Below, piece after piece: positions 1-9,066 of a DNA stretch of 64,000 bases. The translations under genes and the position numbers were made by a program. The DNA is from Sporosarcina oncorhynchi (GTDB lineage: Bacteria > Bacillota > Bacilli > Bacillales_A > Planococcaceae), in assembly GCF_033304615.1 (NCBI RefSeq), contig NZ_CP129118.1:2662001-2726000 (forward strand), given 5' to 3'. Each line of letters opens with the position of its first letter. The first letter of the stretch is position 1. The notes beneath the pieces are model-generated. The model saw only the letters and a list, made by a program, of their open reading frames with translations, had not been told where the DNA came from and searched no databases.

Positions 1-730
1 ATTCTGATGTTGCACCTAGAATGGACAACACTTTATCAATCACATAATTCCTTCCAGCATAAGCAAACTTTCCGCTTAACTCCATCGCGCGGTAATACAA
101 ATCCCCAAGTTCACTATTTAAATCAATTAATGTCGGTGCCTGCTCCATACTCTCACCCGGTGCCCGGTCTGAAAACCCTCGACCGTTCGCCAAGTTCAGA
201 AATCCACTTGCGGTCTTATGGCCAAAACCTCTACTTCCGAAATGATTGGCTACCCACACCGCACCTGTTTCCTGCTCCACTAAGAGGTCGACAAAATGAT
301 TCCCGGCTCCGACCGTTCCGAGTTGGTCTTTCGCCAACTTCTTCAGCTTATCGTGTTCCTGTTGACCGATTTCCTTATAGACGAGCCAATCGGGATCATC
401 GAACATCGCGTCGTCCACTCGCTCATTATTCTTACGCCCAATGCCAAACGAAATCATTGTCGCTATTTCATCCATTAGCCGCGGCAAGTCCTTTTCGATT
501 TCATTCCACGTTAAATTGGTTCGTACTGCTTTATTGCCGCAGGCGATGTCGTATCCAACGCCAGAAGGTGAAATCTGACCGTCATAGACAATCACGCCTC
601 CGACGGGCTGGCTGTATCCATAATGGCCATCTGCACATAACACCCCGCCCGCCACTTGACCTGTCTGTAAACAATTATCGAACTGGCGTAATGTATTGTC
701 ATCGTGAATCCCGTAAATTTTCTTTTTCAT
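1..730 (-). CDS. rtcB: RtcB-family RNA ligase, 3' end cut off by window
   Basis: The reverse strand reads from an ATG at 730 for about 243 codons without a stop and runs off the window start. The protein begins MKKKIYGIHDD and carries typical RtcB segments: a VGYDIACGNKAVRTN stretch (metal and guanylate site region), GAGNHFVDL, and VANHFGSRGFGH. RtcB enzymes join RNA 2',3'-cyclic phosphate or 3'-phosphate ends to 5'-OH ends using GTP and Mn2+. A GGAAG ribosome site lies about 7 bases before the ATG. The C-terminal part, including the guanylated histidine region, lies outside the window. Family assignment is firm. The physiological substrate in this host is not visible. Confidence 0.9.
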   Translation of the reverse strand, partial: MKKKIYGIHDDNTLRQFDNCLQTGQVAGGVLCADGHYGYSQPVGGVIVYDGQISPSGVGYDIACGNKAVRTNLTWNEIEKDLPRLMDEIATMISFGIGRKNNERVDDAMFDDPDWLVYKEIGQQEHDKLKKLAKDQLGTVGAGNHFVDLLVEQETGAVWVANHFGSRGFGHKTASGFLNLANGRGFSDRAPGESMEQAPTLIDLNSELGDLYYRAMELSGKFAYAGRNYVIDKVLSILGATSE

Positions 731-880
731 GAATGATGTCTTCCTTTCTAGAATTGAGTCCATTACCTTTCCCTTTCGCTACGACACCTTCCAAACCCTC
801 TTTTAGCAGTACGTTCTAAATCTTGGACAGCCTCATAAACTGAAAGAGAGAAAAGCTATACGAGAAAAGGAGATTGGGAC

Positions 881-1102
881 ATGTTCGCTATTCATTATTA
901 TGAGAATCGAGTATATGTATTTAACCATGCCAGCAATATCGTACCTTCCGCGCAGGAAAACGTCAGGATTAAAGGACGAAACGCAAAGGTGTTACATGTC
1001 GATCAAATAGGAGACCAAAAATACGCTGTAACTGTCGAATTTGAAAAAATCGTAGAAAAGAGAAGTACAGACCCGCGTGATTATAAAAAGAAGAAGCGCT
1101 AA
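881..1102 (+). CDS. Small basic hypothetical protein (73 aa)
   Basis: An ATG preceded by AAAAGGAGAT opens a 73-residue protein with a predicted beta-rich core and a strongly basic tail ending in KKKKR. No family is recognised. It has no signal peptide or membrane segment, so it is probably cytosolic. The basic tail could bind nucleic acid, but that is only a guess. It is divergent from rtcB, and the two share the intergenic region 731-880. The good ribosome site and codon use make it a likely real gene. Confidence 0.6.
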   Translation: MFAIHYYENRVYVFNHASNIVPSAQENVRIKGRNAKVLHVDQIGDQKYAVTVEFEKIVEKRSTDPRDYKKKKR

Positions 1103-1112
1103 TCTTTTATTG

Positions 1113-1154
1113 CTTGTGCATGGTACTTTACTCATGATGAAAATCATGCACAAG
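1113..1154 (+). terminator. Inverted repeat after the 73-aa gene, possible terminator
   Basis: CTTGTGCATG (1113-1122) pairs perfectly with CATGCACAAG (1145-1154) across a 22-base loop, 10 bases after the stop codon. There is no clear U tract, so a role as a weak terminator or mRNA stabiliser is tentative. Confidence 0.35.
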
Positions 1155-1328
1155 TATTCCTTCACTCTTTTTCGTCTCCATTTCTCTCAATCCCCTTCCG
1201 TTCAATCGTATGCAATTCACGCAAACTTTTGTTTTTCCCCCTCAACTTATTTCACTTTACCCTTTCCCGAGCTGTGACATCTTCCTCAAGCACACACTTG
1301 AAGACCAACGCATTTACTCACTGTTGAA

Positions 1329-1381
1329 TTGACATTGCATGAATCTACTTATATACGCATATCACGCATATCACGTATATA
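1329..1381 (+). promoter_or_regulatory. Promoter with overlapping operator for the MFS exporter
   Basis: A -35 box TTGACA (1329-1334) and a -10 box TATACG (1352-1357) are separated by 17 bases. Over and just after the -10 lies an 8-bp inverted repeat TATATACG (1350-1357) / CGTATATA (1374-1381) with a 16-base spacer. Inside it is a direct repeat of ACGCATATC. The layout is that of a repressor site over the start point. The rest of the 1103-1468 gap shows no gene. Confidence 0.6.
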
Positions 1382-1468
1382 TAGACGTGCAAAACGGCTA
1401 AATAACTGCTAAAGTAAATTAGCAAATCAATTCGATAGTTGCGTATATTGGAAAAGGGAGTTGCTGGA

Positions 1469-2983
1469 ATGGCAGATAAACGTAAGTTGCGACTCGTACT
1501 CGCAGGTATTTTGCTAGGTATATTAATGGCAGCAATGGATAATACGATTGTTGCAACTGCGCTTGGTTCGATATTAGGAGATTTAGGTGGCGTGGATAGT
1601 TATATATGGATTACATCGGCTTATGCAGTAGCTGTACTGGCGGGTATGCCGATTTTCGGTAAGCTATCGGATATGTATGGCCGAAAGCGATTTTTCGTGT
1701 TTGGAATCATTGTTTTCATGATTGGATCTGCACTTTGTGGTTTGGCCCAATCCGTTCCGCAACTTGCTGCTTTCCGGGCCATCCAAGGAATCGGAGGGGG
1801 CGCATTATTACCGATTGCTTTTACAATTGTATTCGACGTCTTCCCACCTGAACAAAGGGGTAAAATGACTGGTCTTCTTGGCGCGGTTTTCGGTGCTTCC
1901 AGTGTCATCGGCCCTTTACTAGGTGCATGGATTACGGAATCGATTAGTTGGCACTGGGTTTTCTATGTGAATTTGCCTATCGGATTAATCGCTCTCTTTT
2001 TAATCGTACGGTTTTATCATGAAGCGACAAAACCTTCAAAGCAAGTAATCGACTGGCTTGGTGCAGTAACACTTGTCACTGCAGTCGTCAGTTTGATGTT
2101 CGGGCTTGAATTCGGAGGAAAACAATTTGCCTGGTCTTCCTGGCAAAGCATAACGTTATTCAGTATTTTTGCTGTGTTTTTCATCACTTTCATCTGGGCT
2201 GAAACACGTGCTAAGGAACCGATCATTTCATTTTGGATGTTCAAGAACCGGTTGTTTGCTTCGTCGCAAATTCTTGCCTTCTTATATGGAGCGACATTTA
2301 TCGGTCTGACGATTTTCATCCCGATATTTGTGCAAGCCGTTTATGGTGGGTCAGCGACCAATGCAGGAATTATTCTAATGCCCATGTTGCTTGGTTCAGT
2401 TGCAGGCAGTGCACTTGGCGGGATTTTACAGACCAAGATGTCTTACCGTAAAATCATGGCCATTTCAGTCATCGCTTACTCAATCGGCATGATTTTAATG
2501 AGTACGATTACGCCCGATACTGCAAGAGGTGTTTTATCGACATATATGGTGTTTGTCGGTTTCGGCGTTGGCTTCTCTTTTTCTTTATTGCCCGCAGCTT
2601 CCGTGCACAAGATGGATTTCCGCTATCGCGGATCTGCCAACTCGACAAACTCCTTTTTCCGGTCATTGGGATTGGCGCTTGGCATTACGATTTTCGGAGC
2701 AATTCAAACAAAGATTTTGGCATCAGAAATGGCAACGGGCTTCGCAAAACTATCTGGTAATGGTGGAAGCGGAGTCGAATCATTCGGGAATATCCAAAAT
2801 GCATTCTTGCCCGAAACGCGAAAAATGATTCCGCCAGATGTGCTGGACGTCATTACGAATGCAATGTCCCACTCGATATCTTCGACTTTCTTATGGGCGT
2901 TAATCCCCGTGGCGATTTCCATATTCGCTGTGTTTTATATGGGACCTGAACGATTGGAAGTCCCTAGTCAACTTGAAAAATAA
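1469..2983 (+). CDS. MFS drug exporter, DHA2 (EmrB/QacA) family
   Basis: This 504-residue membrane protein has about 14 hydrophobic segments, the layout of the DHA2 family of proton-coupled multidrug exporters. Family signatures are visible: an AMDNTIVATAL motif in the first helix, GKLSDMYGRKR in the first cytoplasmic loop (motif A), and a GGGALLPIAF / GPLLGAW pattern around helix 5 (motif C, antiporter type). An in-frame TTG lies upstream at 1439, but the ATG at 1469 follows AAAAGGGAG at the right distance and starts MADKRKLR, so 1469 is preferred. The gene stands alone behind a promoter with an overlapping palindrome (1350-1381), which suggests control by a ligand-responsive repressor. No regulator gene is adjacent. 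Substrate unknown. Confidence 0.88.
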   Translation: MADKRKLRLVLAGILLGILMAAMDNTIVATALGSILGDLGGVDSYIWITSAYAVAVLAGMPIFGKLSDMYGRKRFFVFGIIVFMIGSALCGLAQSVPQLAAFRAIQGIGGGALLPIAFTIVFDVFPPEQRGKMTGLLGAVFGASSVIGPLLGAWITESISWHWVFYVNLPIGLIALFLIVRFYHEATKPSKQVIDWLGAVTLVTAVVSLMFGLEFGGKQFAWSSWQSITLFSIFAVFFITFIWAETRAKEPIISFWMFKNRLFASSQILAFLYGATFIGLTIFIPIFVQAVYGGSATNAGIILMPMLLGSVAGSALGGILQTKMSYRKIMAISVIAYSIGMILMSTITPDTARGVLSTYMVFVGFGVGFSFSLLPAASVHKMDFRYRGSANSTNSFFRSLGLALGITIFGAIQTKILASEMATGFAKLSGNGGSGVESFGNIQNAFLPETRKMIPPDVLDVITNAMSHSISSTFLWALIPVAISIFAVFYMGPERLEVPSQLEK

Positions 2984-3127
2984 CTTTTTTGAAGACCATC
3001 CATAACTAGCTATAAAACAAATAACTTTACGGATCCTGCATAATTTAAGAGTTTTGTAAGAATAGCACTGTATACTACTTAGTTAGACGATATGGTTCAT
3101 TGGAACAATAAACTAAATAACTGTTTA

Positions 3128-3167
3128 CAAATACCTGCACCGAACCACTAACCAGTGCAGGTATTTG
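3128..3167. repeat. 13-bp perfect inverted repeat in the chemoreceptor leader
   Basis: CAAATACCTGCAC (3128-3140) and GTGCAGGTATTTG (3155-3167) are perfect complements with a 14-base loop. They lie 65 bases before the chemoreceptor start. No U tract follows in either direction, so this may be an operator, an RNA leader structure or a weak terminator of the preceding MFS gene. Confidence 0.5.
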
Positions 3168-3232
3168 TATATACAGATATAAACTTAATCATAATTCCGT
3201 CTTGAGATTATAGCGAACAGGAGCTACACATA

Positions 3233-4771
3233 ATGAGCAAGTTACACAGAAACAGCCTGATGATCATTTTTGCATCGATTACGATTCTATTATCAATTAT
3301 TACAAACGTTCTACACAGGCAATTCAATTTCCTCAGTGATCATTTGATTCTCAATCGAATCGATTCGCTGAGTGGGAATCTTATAATCATCCGAAATCTA
3401 TTGTTTTTCTTTCCGATTATTCTTTTCATCGTTTCGATTGTCCTGCTTAGGATCAATAAGGAGTCCAAGTCGTTACCCATCCTGATTACATTGACAATGA
3501 CTTTTGGTAGCATTTCAATCATAGCTGCAGGTGACGGTCTTGTGGAATATCATTTCTCCATATTCATGGTCATTGCAATGATTGCGTTTTTCGATCAGAT
3601 AAAACTTATCATCATGAGTACATTGATTTTCGCTGTTCATCATCTGCTCGGTTATTTCTTCATTCCCGAATTAATTTGTGGAACGTCGGATTACCTTTTC
3701 ACATTGTTGCTTATCCATGCCGTTTACTTGATTTTGATTAGTACTGCGACTATTTTATTCATCTATACGAAACAAAAGAGCATCGCACAGTACGAAGAAA
3801 CAACTGCACAACAGCAGGCAACGATTCAGAAGGTGCTCGATAGTCTCAATCGGACAAGTTTATCAATAGCTGATTCAACTGATCACCTCTCTTCGAGTTC
3901 AGAGCAATTGGCTGGTGCAGGACTAGAAATTACTAGTTCAATCCAGACTGTCGCACTCGGTACTGAAGGGCAGGTAAGTAAGTTATCAACTGGCATTGAA
4001 AGCATTCACACGATTTCTGCACAAATCATGCAAATCAACGAACATGCCGACAATATGAATAACAATGCGAAAGATACATTAGAGCAAGTTTCCAGAGGTA
4101 ATGAAACTGTTGTCAGCATGGCTGAACAGATGGACAAAATTAATGAGTCCTCAACAATCGTCGAGCAACTGGTCAACGATCTGTCTTCTTACTCAAAGGA
4201 TATTGATACGTATATCGGATTAATCTCTTCTATTGCTGAACAGACGAATTTACTCGCGTTAAATGCATCTATTGAAGCGGCACGTGCAGGAGAACAGGGC
4301 AAAGGATTTGCAGTCGTCGCGGAGGAAGTACGAAAACTTGCTTCTCAGTCCAATAAATCTGCAAGTGATATTCAAACGGTCATACTAAGCATTCAAGAAC
4401 GTATTGGGAACGTGTCTACAAAAGTTCATCTGAATTTGTCAGATATTCAAAAAGGAACTGAACTAATCGGTGTGACAAAAGAAGTGTTTGAAGGTATTTC
4501 AAAGTCCACTAACCATGTCAGCAAACAAATTAGCGATATTTCTCTCGCTTCTGGTACGTTGCTAACCCATTCTGATAACACGCATGAAATCATGGACCAA
4601 GTGTCAGAGATTACAAACCACTTTGCGCAAGATATCGAGATGATTCTATCAACGACGGAAGAACAGTCCGCAGCTTCACATGAATTAAATTACATCTCCA
4701 GTTCATTACAGTTACTTGTAGATGAACTGAATGACCTCGTCACCATTATCACTGCTACACTGAACAAGTAA
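3233..4771 (+). CDS. Methyl-accepting chemotaxis protein with multi-TM sensor
   Basis: The 512-residue protein has an N-terminal membrane region (about residues 5-185, roughly six hydrophobic segments) and then a long cytoplasmic coiled coil. The conserved signalling hairpin is plain around residues 325-375, with [19 protein letters not shown] and [13 protein letters not shown]. It would signal to CheA/CheW. There is no large extracellular loop and no obvious HAMP domain, so the ligand is probably sensed within the membrane, or the receptor monitors a membrane-linked parameter. The start ATG follows AGGAGC. The gene is monocistronic and ends at a strong terminator (4778-4830). No che genes are in the window. 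Confidence 0.88.
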   Translation: MSKLHRNSLMIIFASITILLSIITNVLHRQFNFLSDHLILNRIDSLSGNLIIIRNLLFFFPIILFIVSIVLLRINKESKSLPILITLTMTFGSISIIAAGDGLVEYHFSIFMVIAMIAFFDQIKLIIMSTLIFAVHHLLGYFFIPELICGTSDYLFTLLLIHAVYLILISTATILFIYTKQKSIAQYEETTAQQQATIQKVLDSLNRTSLSIADSTDHLSSSSEQLAGAGLEITSSIQTVALGTEGQVSKLSTGIESIHTISAQIMQINEHADNMNNNAKDTLEQVSRGNETVVSMAEQMDKINESSTIVEQLVNDLSSYSKDIDTYIGLISSIAEQTNLLALNASIEAARAGEQGKGFAVVAEEVRKLASQSNKSASDIQTVILSIQERIGNVSTKVHLNLSDIQKGTELIGVTKEVFEGISKSTNHVSKQISDISLASGTLLTHSDNTHEIMDQVSEITNHFAQDIEMILSTTEEQSAASHELNYISSSLQLLVDELNDLVTIITATLNK

Positions 4772-4777
4772 TAACCC

Positions 4778-4830
4778 AAAAAGCCGAAAGTCCCCGTACC
4801 TTTATAGGTACAGTGGACTTTCGGCTTTTT
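4778..4830. terminator. Bidirectional intrinsic terminator
   Basis: AAAAAGCCGAAAGTCC (4778-4793) pairs with GGACTTTCGGCTTTTT (4815-4830). It lies between the convergent chemoreceptor and diguanylate cyclase genes and has A/T tracts on both sides, so it can serve both. Confidence 0.9.
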
Positions 4831-4859
4831 ATTGTCCCTCCATCTAGTTGAAGCGCATA

Positions 4860-5927
4860 TTAATAAACGATTTGGTCACGCCCTTGTTCTTTTGCGAGAT
4901 ATAGCTTTCGATCCGCTTCCTTGATGGCATATTGTATGGATGAATCATTCGGCCATTGGGCAATTCCGATCGACACGGTGACGGATATCGCTTCGTCTTC
5001 TTTCACTTGAAATAATGTATGTCGAATCCGATTGTGCATAGCGCTTAGTTCATCCATCGCTTCCTTTTCGCTCCCTGCACAGAAGTACATTATGAATTCT
5101 TCTCCGCCATAACGTGCTGCTAATGTACGGTCATTCACGACGGATTTGAATATCTTCGCCATTTGAATTAGGGCTTGATCGCCTGCGGCATGTCCGTAAC
5201 TGTCATTTAATTTTTTAAAATGATCAAGGTCAATCATGGCGATGAAATGCGAGCTATTTTTTTGCTCAGACTTCATCTTCATCTCTGCAAGCCTAATACA
5301 TTCTTGCTTGTTCAGCAATCCTGTCAACTGATCATGTGTTGCCAGAAAACGCAATTGCGTTTTCATTCCAACCTGTTTGTTTTCAAGCTCTATCAGTACG
5401 TAATAGAGAATAGCGGCGCCGAGAAAAGAGAAATAGCGCATGACGAAAATCTGTTTCATAACGCTAAAACCGTCAGGAAGTATAAATATGAGCGGGATAT
5501 CCGATATGGCCCAGCAAATAGTGACAAGAATGATTTTATCCCAAGGTTTTCCGTTATTCGTAAGATAGTGAGCATAAATTAATGTAAAAATCGTGGGAAG
5601 CACCATACCGAAAAGCACGCCTGGAATCGCTCCAGTCCCACCAATGATAAAATAGCGCCATGCACTTGCTGCCAACAAAACAATCACCGTATTCGACCAT
5701 CCGCTAAATAAAGCCAGCATGATGAGTGGGATAAGCCGCAGATCGAAAATATACTCGCCGATTTGAATGGGGAGATAAAACATCGAAATGACAGTGAATG
5801 AAGTCATTAACAAGATTAGATAACGCAGTGTTAGCTGCCCAAATTTCTCCCGGTTACTAACCAATTGACTGATAATTAAATGGCTAAGCAATATCACGCA
5901 TAAATTAGATAAAACAGATTGGAGCAT
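4860..5927 (-). CDS. Membrane diguanylate cyclase (5TM sensor plus GGDEF)
   Basis: The 355-residue protein has about six hydrophobic N-terminal segments (residues 5-185) resembling a 5TMR-LYT-type sensor, then a GGDEF domain (about 193-355). The active-site loop is GGEEF (274-278) and the metal-binding aspartate region is MIDLDHFKKLND. It should therefore make c-di-GMP from two GTP. The usual inhibitory RxxD motif before the GGEEF loop is not present (the residues there are NDRT), so product inhibition at that site is unlikely. The ATG is preceded by AGGAGGAAT. This is the only evident c-di-GMP synthase in the window and a possible input for the PelD-type receptor at 46420-48597, although the genes are far apart. 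Confidence 0.9.
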   Translation of the reverse strand: MLQSVLSNLCVILLSHLIISQLVSNREKFGQLTLRYLILLMTSFTVISMFYLPIQIGEYIFDLRLIPLIMLALFSGWSNTVIVLLAASAWRYFIIGGTGAIPGVLFGMVLPTIFTLIYAHYLTNNGKPWDKIILVTICWAISDIPLIFILPDGFSVMKQIFVMRYFSFLGAAILYYVLIELENKQVGMKTQLRFLATHDQLTGLLNKQECIRLAEMKMKSEQKNSSHFIAMIDLDHFKKLNDSYGHAAGDQALIQMAKIFKSVVNDRTLAARYGGEEFIMYFCAGSEKEAMDELSAMHNRIRHTLFQVKEDEAISVTVSIGIAQWPNDSSIQYAIKEADRKLYLAKEQGRDQIVY

Positions 5928-6212
5928 GTGACTATTCCTCCTTTCTAGTTAAACGAGAAATGTTCTTAGGATAATCCCTCATTCTTTTTTCCTAAATTAT
6001 ACACTAGTGAAGTTCGTTTTACCTAGTTTTTTCGACAAAATTCGACATCCTCTATTTTCCATTACCGATCGCAAGCTATCTCTACACTCGAATATGTTAT
6101 GTCAATCAACTACGTCTTAAAAATAAGCTAGGAAACTGGAGAAGACTACAGAGTGTTGGCTGTCTTTTTAAAACGCCATTCAGAAAATACTTGGACATTG
6201 GTGCAGAATGAT

Positions 6213-6247
6213 AAAAAGAATCCTGCCAAGTCAGTGCCCGGCAGGAT
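6213..6247 (-). terminator. Intrinsic terminator downstream of doxX-like gene
   Basis: On the reverse strand ATCCTGCC (complement of 6240-6247) pairs with GGCAGGAT (complement of 6220-6227), and is followed by a U-rich run at 6213-6217. The remainder of the 5928-6299 gap shows no gene. It contains a TATAAT box on the reverse strand about 70 bases upstream of the diguanylate cyclase. Confidence 0.75.
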
Positions 6248-6299
6248 CCCTCTGTACACATATTAAGAATCATAGATCGTCTAAAAACAGCATGCTCTA

Positions 6300-6650
6300 T
6301 TATTTCCTGATTTTTAATACCCACCAAATGAGCACGAATTGCAATGGCAACCTCAACCATAATACAATTGCAGGCACATCATAGTTTTCAGCCGTTAAGG
6401 CCATATACACATTTACTGGAAAAACGAGCACTAGGAATACAGCAATTAATAATCCCGCTTGTTTTCTTGTACGTTTCATAAACAAACCGATTGCCAAGAG
6501 AATCTCCATGACACCGGAAATGTACACGATAGCTTTGCGAAAAGGCACCCATTCAGGCATAGCGCCTGTGAAAAACGGTTCGAGGATAAAATGACCGAAA
6601 CCTGCTGTTGCAAAAAATAAACAGAAAATATATAAAGCTACTTTCTTCAT
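6300..6650 (-). CDS. DoxX-family membrane protein
   Basis: The 116-residue protein has four hydrophobic helices with the pattern of the DoxX/DoxD-like family: an N-terminal FATAGFGHF segment, then GVMEILLAIGLF, and a central VYMAL region. Bacterial members are small integral membrane proteins, some linked to thiol or redox stress, and the function of most is unproven. The start ATG follows CAGGAGC. The gene is alone, ends in a terminator, and is followed upstream by the IS insertion 270 bases away. The gap 6651-6915 holds no gene. It contains only a short hairpin with a T run at 6877-6900. Confidence 0.75.
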   Translation of the reverse strand: MKKVALYIFCLFFATAGFGHFILEPFFTGAMPEWVPFRKAIVYISGVMEILLAIGLFMKRTRKQAGLLIAVFLVLVFPVNVYMALTAENYDVPAIVLWLRLPLQFVLIWWVLKIRK

Positions 6651-6915
6651 AGTGAATGCTCCTGACTAAACACAGTTTATGTAAGATTTTAGTATAGCAC
6701 AAGCATATAGAAATCCTTTATTTTGCATCCGCATGGCTCTTACATGTGAAATTACACAGCACCTTCCCCATATAGCAGAAGCATCCTAAATAAACATGCT
6801 GTTTTGCCAACAGAAATATACCCACTTACTAACCCGTTCAGTTGATTGGTACAAAAGATGAAATAACAAGCCAATTAGCATCGCATATAGCGGTGCTTTT
6901 ATTCATTTCATAAAC

Positions 6916-6922
6916 TTAATAA
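6916..6922. repeat. Left target-site duplication TTAATAA of the IS
   Basis: TTAATAA directly abuts the left end of the IS (6923) and is repeated directly after the right end at 8441-8447. A 7-bp duplication means both ends are intact and the insertion is a simple transposition product. Confidence 0.7.
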
Positions 6923-7019
6923 CTCAACTTTCGCACCAATGAATTCTCTGTAAAGCCTTGAACTGCCACCGTTCGAACTACTAGTAATTGTATGCTTGAC
7001 ATTGCATGTAAATAAAGAA

Positions 7020-7081
7020 AGACACCCTTCGGTTTGGTATAGTGGAGTTACCATACAACACTAACCATAGAAGAGGTGTCT
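7020..7081 (+). promoter_or_regulatory. Leader inverted repeat covering the transposase ribosome site
   Basis: AGACACC (7020-7026) is complementary to GGTGTCT (7075-7081), which overlaps the GAGGTG ribosome site just before the transposase ATG. In RNA read through from outside, this stem would hide the ribosome site, a known way for insertion sequences to limit transposase made from external promoters. Confidence 0.45.
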
Positions 7082-7086
7082 CTCCC

Positions 7087-8439
7087 ATGATAAACCAAAA
7101 ACCATGTAACTTTCAAATGCCAAACGAAGCAGAAGCTGCATTTAAAGAACTAGAAATTACGAAGCATTTACGAGAAGCCGGTATTTCTAAATCCTTCGGA
7201 TTTACCTGTTCCTATCTTTTTAGACTCGTATTCTGCCTGATTTTTCAGCAACGGAACTGGTTCTCGCTCCTGCAGTCCAAACGGGCGGGGGATCTGCCCG
7301 GCAAAGATACCGTCTACCGTTTCCTCGATCAGTCTACCTTCAATTGGCGTCGGTTCCTTTTGTCGCTCAGCAGTTCGGCGATTCGCAAAGTCGACCGGTT
7401 GACAGGACAGGACCGACGAAAAGTCCTGATTGTAGATGATTCCGCATACCGTCGAGATCGAAGTAAGAAAGTGGAACTACTCGCCAGGCTGTATGACCAT
7501 GCATCGGGTGGCTATTACAAAGGATTTAAGATGCTTACTTTGGGTTGGTCAGATGGCATGACCTTCCTACCTGTCGATTTTACGCTCCAGAGTTCTAAGA
7601 AGACGGAAAATGGGATAGCAGAAAAACTGGACAAGCGGACTTCCGGTTATAAACGTCGGAAAGAAGCCATTGAGAAATCAACAGATTTACTCCCCCAAAT
7701 GGTCCGAAGAGCATTACATGCAGGTATCGAAGCAGAATTCCTGTTGATGGATTCCTGGTTCACCATGCCTGCGCTGATTAAGAATGTTCTAGCCGAAGGA
7801 ATCGGTGTCATTGGGATGGTCAAAAAGAACAAGACCCGGTACTTTGTGGAAGGGAAACCTGTCGATTTGACTGGACTCTATCAACTGGCACGCCGTCAAG
7901 AAGGGCAGTTTGGCATCCTCCGTTCAATCTTGTGCGAGCTTTCCGACGGCATCCAAGTAAAAATGGTCTTTGTACAGAATAAGAATAAGAAAAGCGACTG
8001 GTTAGCCATCCTCTCTACAGACTGTACGCTTTCCGAAAAGGAGATTATCAAAATCTATGGTATGCGATGGGACATCGAGGTCTTCTTCAAGACGGCCAAA
8101 TCACTGCTGAATCTGGCCAAGGAGTTCCAGGTTCGGTCGTATGGCAGTTTGATTGGTCACACAACCATCGTATTCACACGATTTATCGTCCTCTCCTGGC
8201 AACACCACAATGAAGCAGATCCCCGGACACTTGGCGGGCTGTTCTACGAACTATGTGATGAAATTGATGACCTCGACTGGGCGTGCGCATTGCAGGAATT
8301 GATCGGGTTTCTTAAAGACGCACTAAAGAAGACGGGAAGACAAACCAGAAACTTGATTCAAAAACAAGTCCTGCATTGGATGGAAGGTTTGCCTTGTTAT
8401 ATCAGGGCTTATTTGCCGATTTCACTCTGCGAAAGTTGA
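7087..8439 (+). CDS. IS4-family DDE transposase
   Basis: The 450-residue transposase catalyses cut-and-paste movement of the surrounding element. The catalytic triad is visible: aspartate in LIVDDSAY (about residue 117), aspartate in LLMDSWF (222) and glutamate in YGMRWDIEVFFKTAK (331). The last segment fits the IS4 signature Y(2)R(3)E(6)K exactly. The ORF is open for 15 codons upstream to an earlier start at 7042, but the ATG at 7087 follows GAGGTG and is preferred. The TGA stop lies inside the right terminal repeat, typical of compact IS design. The frame is intact with no internal stop, so the element may be active. Confidence 0.93.
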   Translation: MINQKPCNFQMPNEAEAAFKELEITKHLREAGISKSFGFTCSYLFRLVFCLIFQQRNWFSLLQSKRAGDLPGKDTVYRFLDQSTFNWRRFLLSLSSSAIRKVDRLTGQDRRKVLIVDDSAYRRDRSKKVELLARLYDHASGGYYKGFKMLTLGWSDGMTFLPVDFTLQSSKKTENGIAEKLDKRTSGYKRRKEAIEKSTDLLPQMVRRALHAGIEAEFLLMDSWFTMPALIKNVLAEGIGVIGMVKKNKTRYFVEGKPVDLTGLYQLARRQEGQFGILRSILCELSDGIQVKMVFVQNKNKKSDWLAILSTDCTLSEKEIIKIYGMRWDIEVFFKTAKSLLNLAKEFQVRSYGSLIGHTTIVFTRFIVLSWQHHNEADPRTLGGLFYELCDEIDDLDWACALQELIGFLKDALKKTGRQTRNLIQKQVLHWMEGLPCYIRAYLPISLCES

Positions 8440-8440
8440 G

Positions 8441-8447
8441 TTAATAA
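8441..8447. repeat. Right target-site duplication TTAATAA of the IS
   Basis: Direct copy of 6916-6922, immediately after the right terminal repeat of the IS. Confidence 0.7.
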
Positions 8448-8889
8448 GAGACCATTTTTAGAAATATTACGGATATCTTTCGTATTATAACTGAAAGATT
8501 GACGTTATGAGATCGATACATAATTCAGGAATTCTTAACCGTCGGAAAAATGAAACTTTTAACACCTTATGAACGTATCAATAGTAGAACTATACCCGTG
8601 TCGCAAACGGACAATTATTTTGCATACAAATAGTTGCTTTGCGCTCCAGACGGCACGCTTTCCAAGCGAGTTACGAAGAACTTGCTTTGCCGTGTTTCTG
8701 TGTTCTTTACAGAAATTAAGGCAGATATGCTCGAAAAGCTACCGCTTTCGCTGATCCCTCCGGAGTCGGCCATCTTCCTCTCCGAGCAACAGAATGCAGT
8801 CTGTATAGAGCTTATTCAACAATAGGTCCATTTTGCGGAACAATCTAAGTTGCAATAAACATGAAATATTTAAGGAAGGGGTGTGTGGT
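8448..8889. other. Intergenic stretch without a supported gene
   Basis: Short frames on the plus strand between about 8569 and 8825 lack ribosome sites and resemble no known protein. The stretch 8634-8825 has a coding-like base composition and could be the eroded remnant of a gene disrupted near the IS, but I cannot identify it. Confidence 0.4.
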
Positions 8890-9066
8890 GTGAGTAAATA
8901 TCAAAAACGTATTGTTTACATCTCGATTGTAACACTTGTTTTCTTCATAGTATTATCACTTATAACGAAACACTGGGGATTCTTTTTATGGAGTTTATTA
9001 CCTATTTTTATGGTTTTGATGACTACATTTTTCACGAAGTATGACAGGAAAAGTAGTGGGGAGTGA
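8890..9066 (+). CDS. Small two-helix membrane protein (58 aa)
   Basis: A GTG start at 8890, behind GGAAGGGG, opens a 58-residue protein with two hydrophobic helices (IVYISIVTLVFFIVLSL and FFLWSLLPIFMVLMTTFF) separated by a short TKHWG turn. It ends in a charged tail. A longer frame from 8833 has no ribosome site. The family is not recognised. It is the first of three small genes on the same strand after the IS, and the gap of about 150 bases to the next gene argues against tight coupling. Confidence 0.5.
   Translation: MSKYQKRIVYISIVTLVFFIVLSLITKHWGFFLWSLLPIFMVLMTTFFTKYDRKSSGE

Larger units (their letters stand above)
6923..8440 (+). mobile_element. IS4-family insertion sequence, complete (1518 bp)
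   Basis: The element is bounded by 13-bp perfect terminal inverted repeats, CTCAACTTTCGCA (6923-6935) and its complement (8428-8440), flanked by TTAATAA direct repeats. It contains a single full-length transposase gene. The match could be read as a 16-bp inverted repeat by including TAA, but the 7-bp direct repeat favours the shorter ends. The subgroup within IS4 cannot be decided by eye. Confidence 0.85.

Noticed and set aside
7-732. Open 241-codon frame on the plus strand over rtcB
   Set aside because: It is the antisense of the well-conserved rtcB reading frame. The protein is low-complexity and resembles nothing.
6877-6900. Hairpin AGCATCGC/GCGGTGCT followed by TTTT just left of the IS
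   Set aside because: The stem is short and no gene lies immediately upstream. It may be an old terminator, but this is not supported well enough to annotate.
8569-8825. Two short overlapping plus-strand frames after the IS
   Set aside because: No ribosome site, no known family and no clear coding pattern; possibly debris of an older gene.
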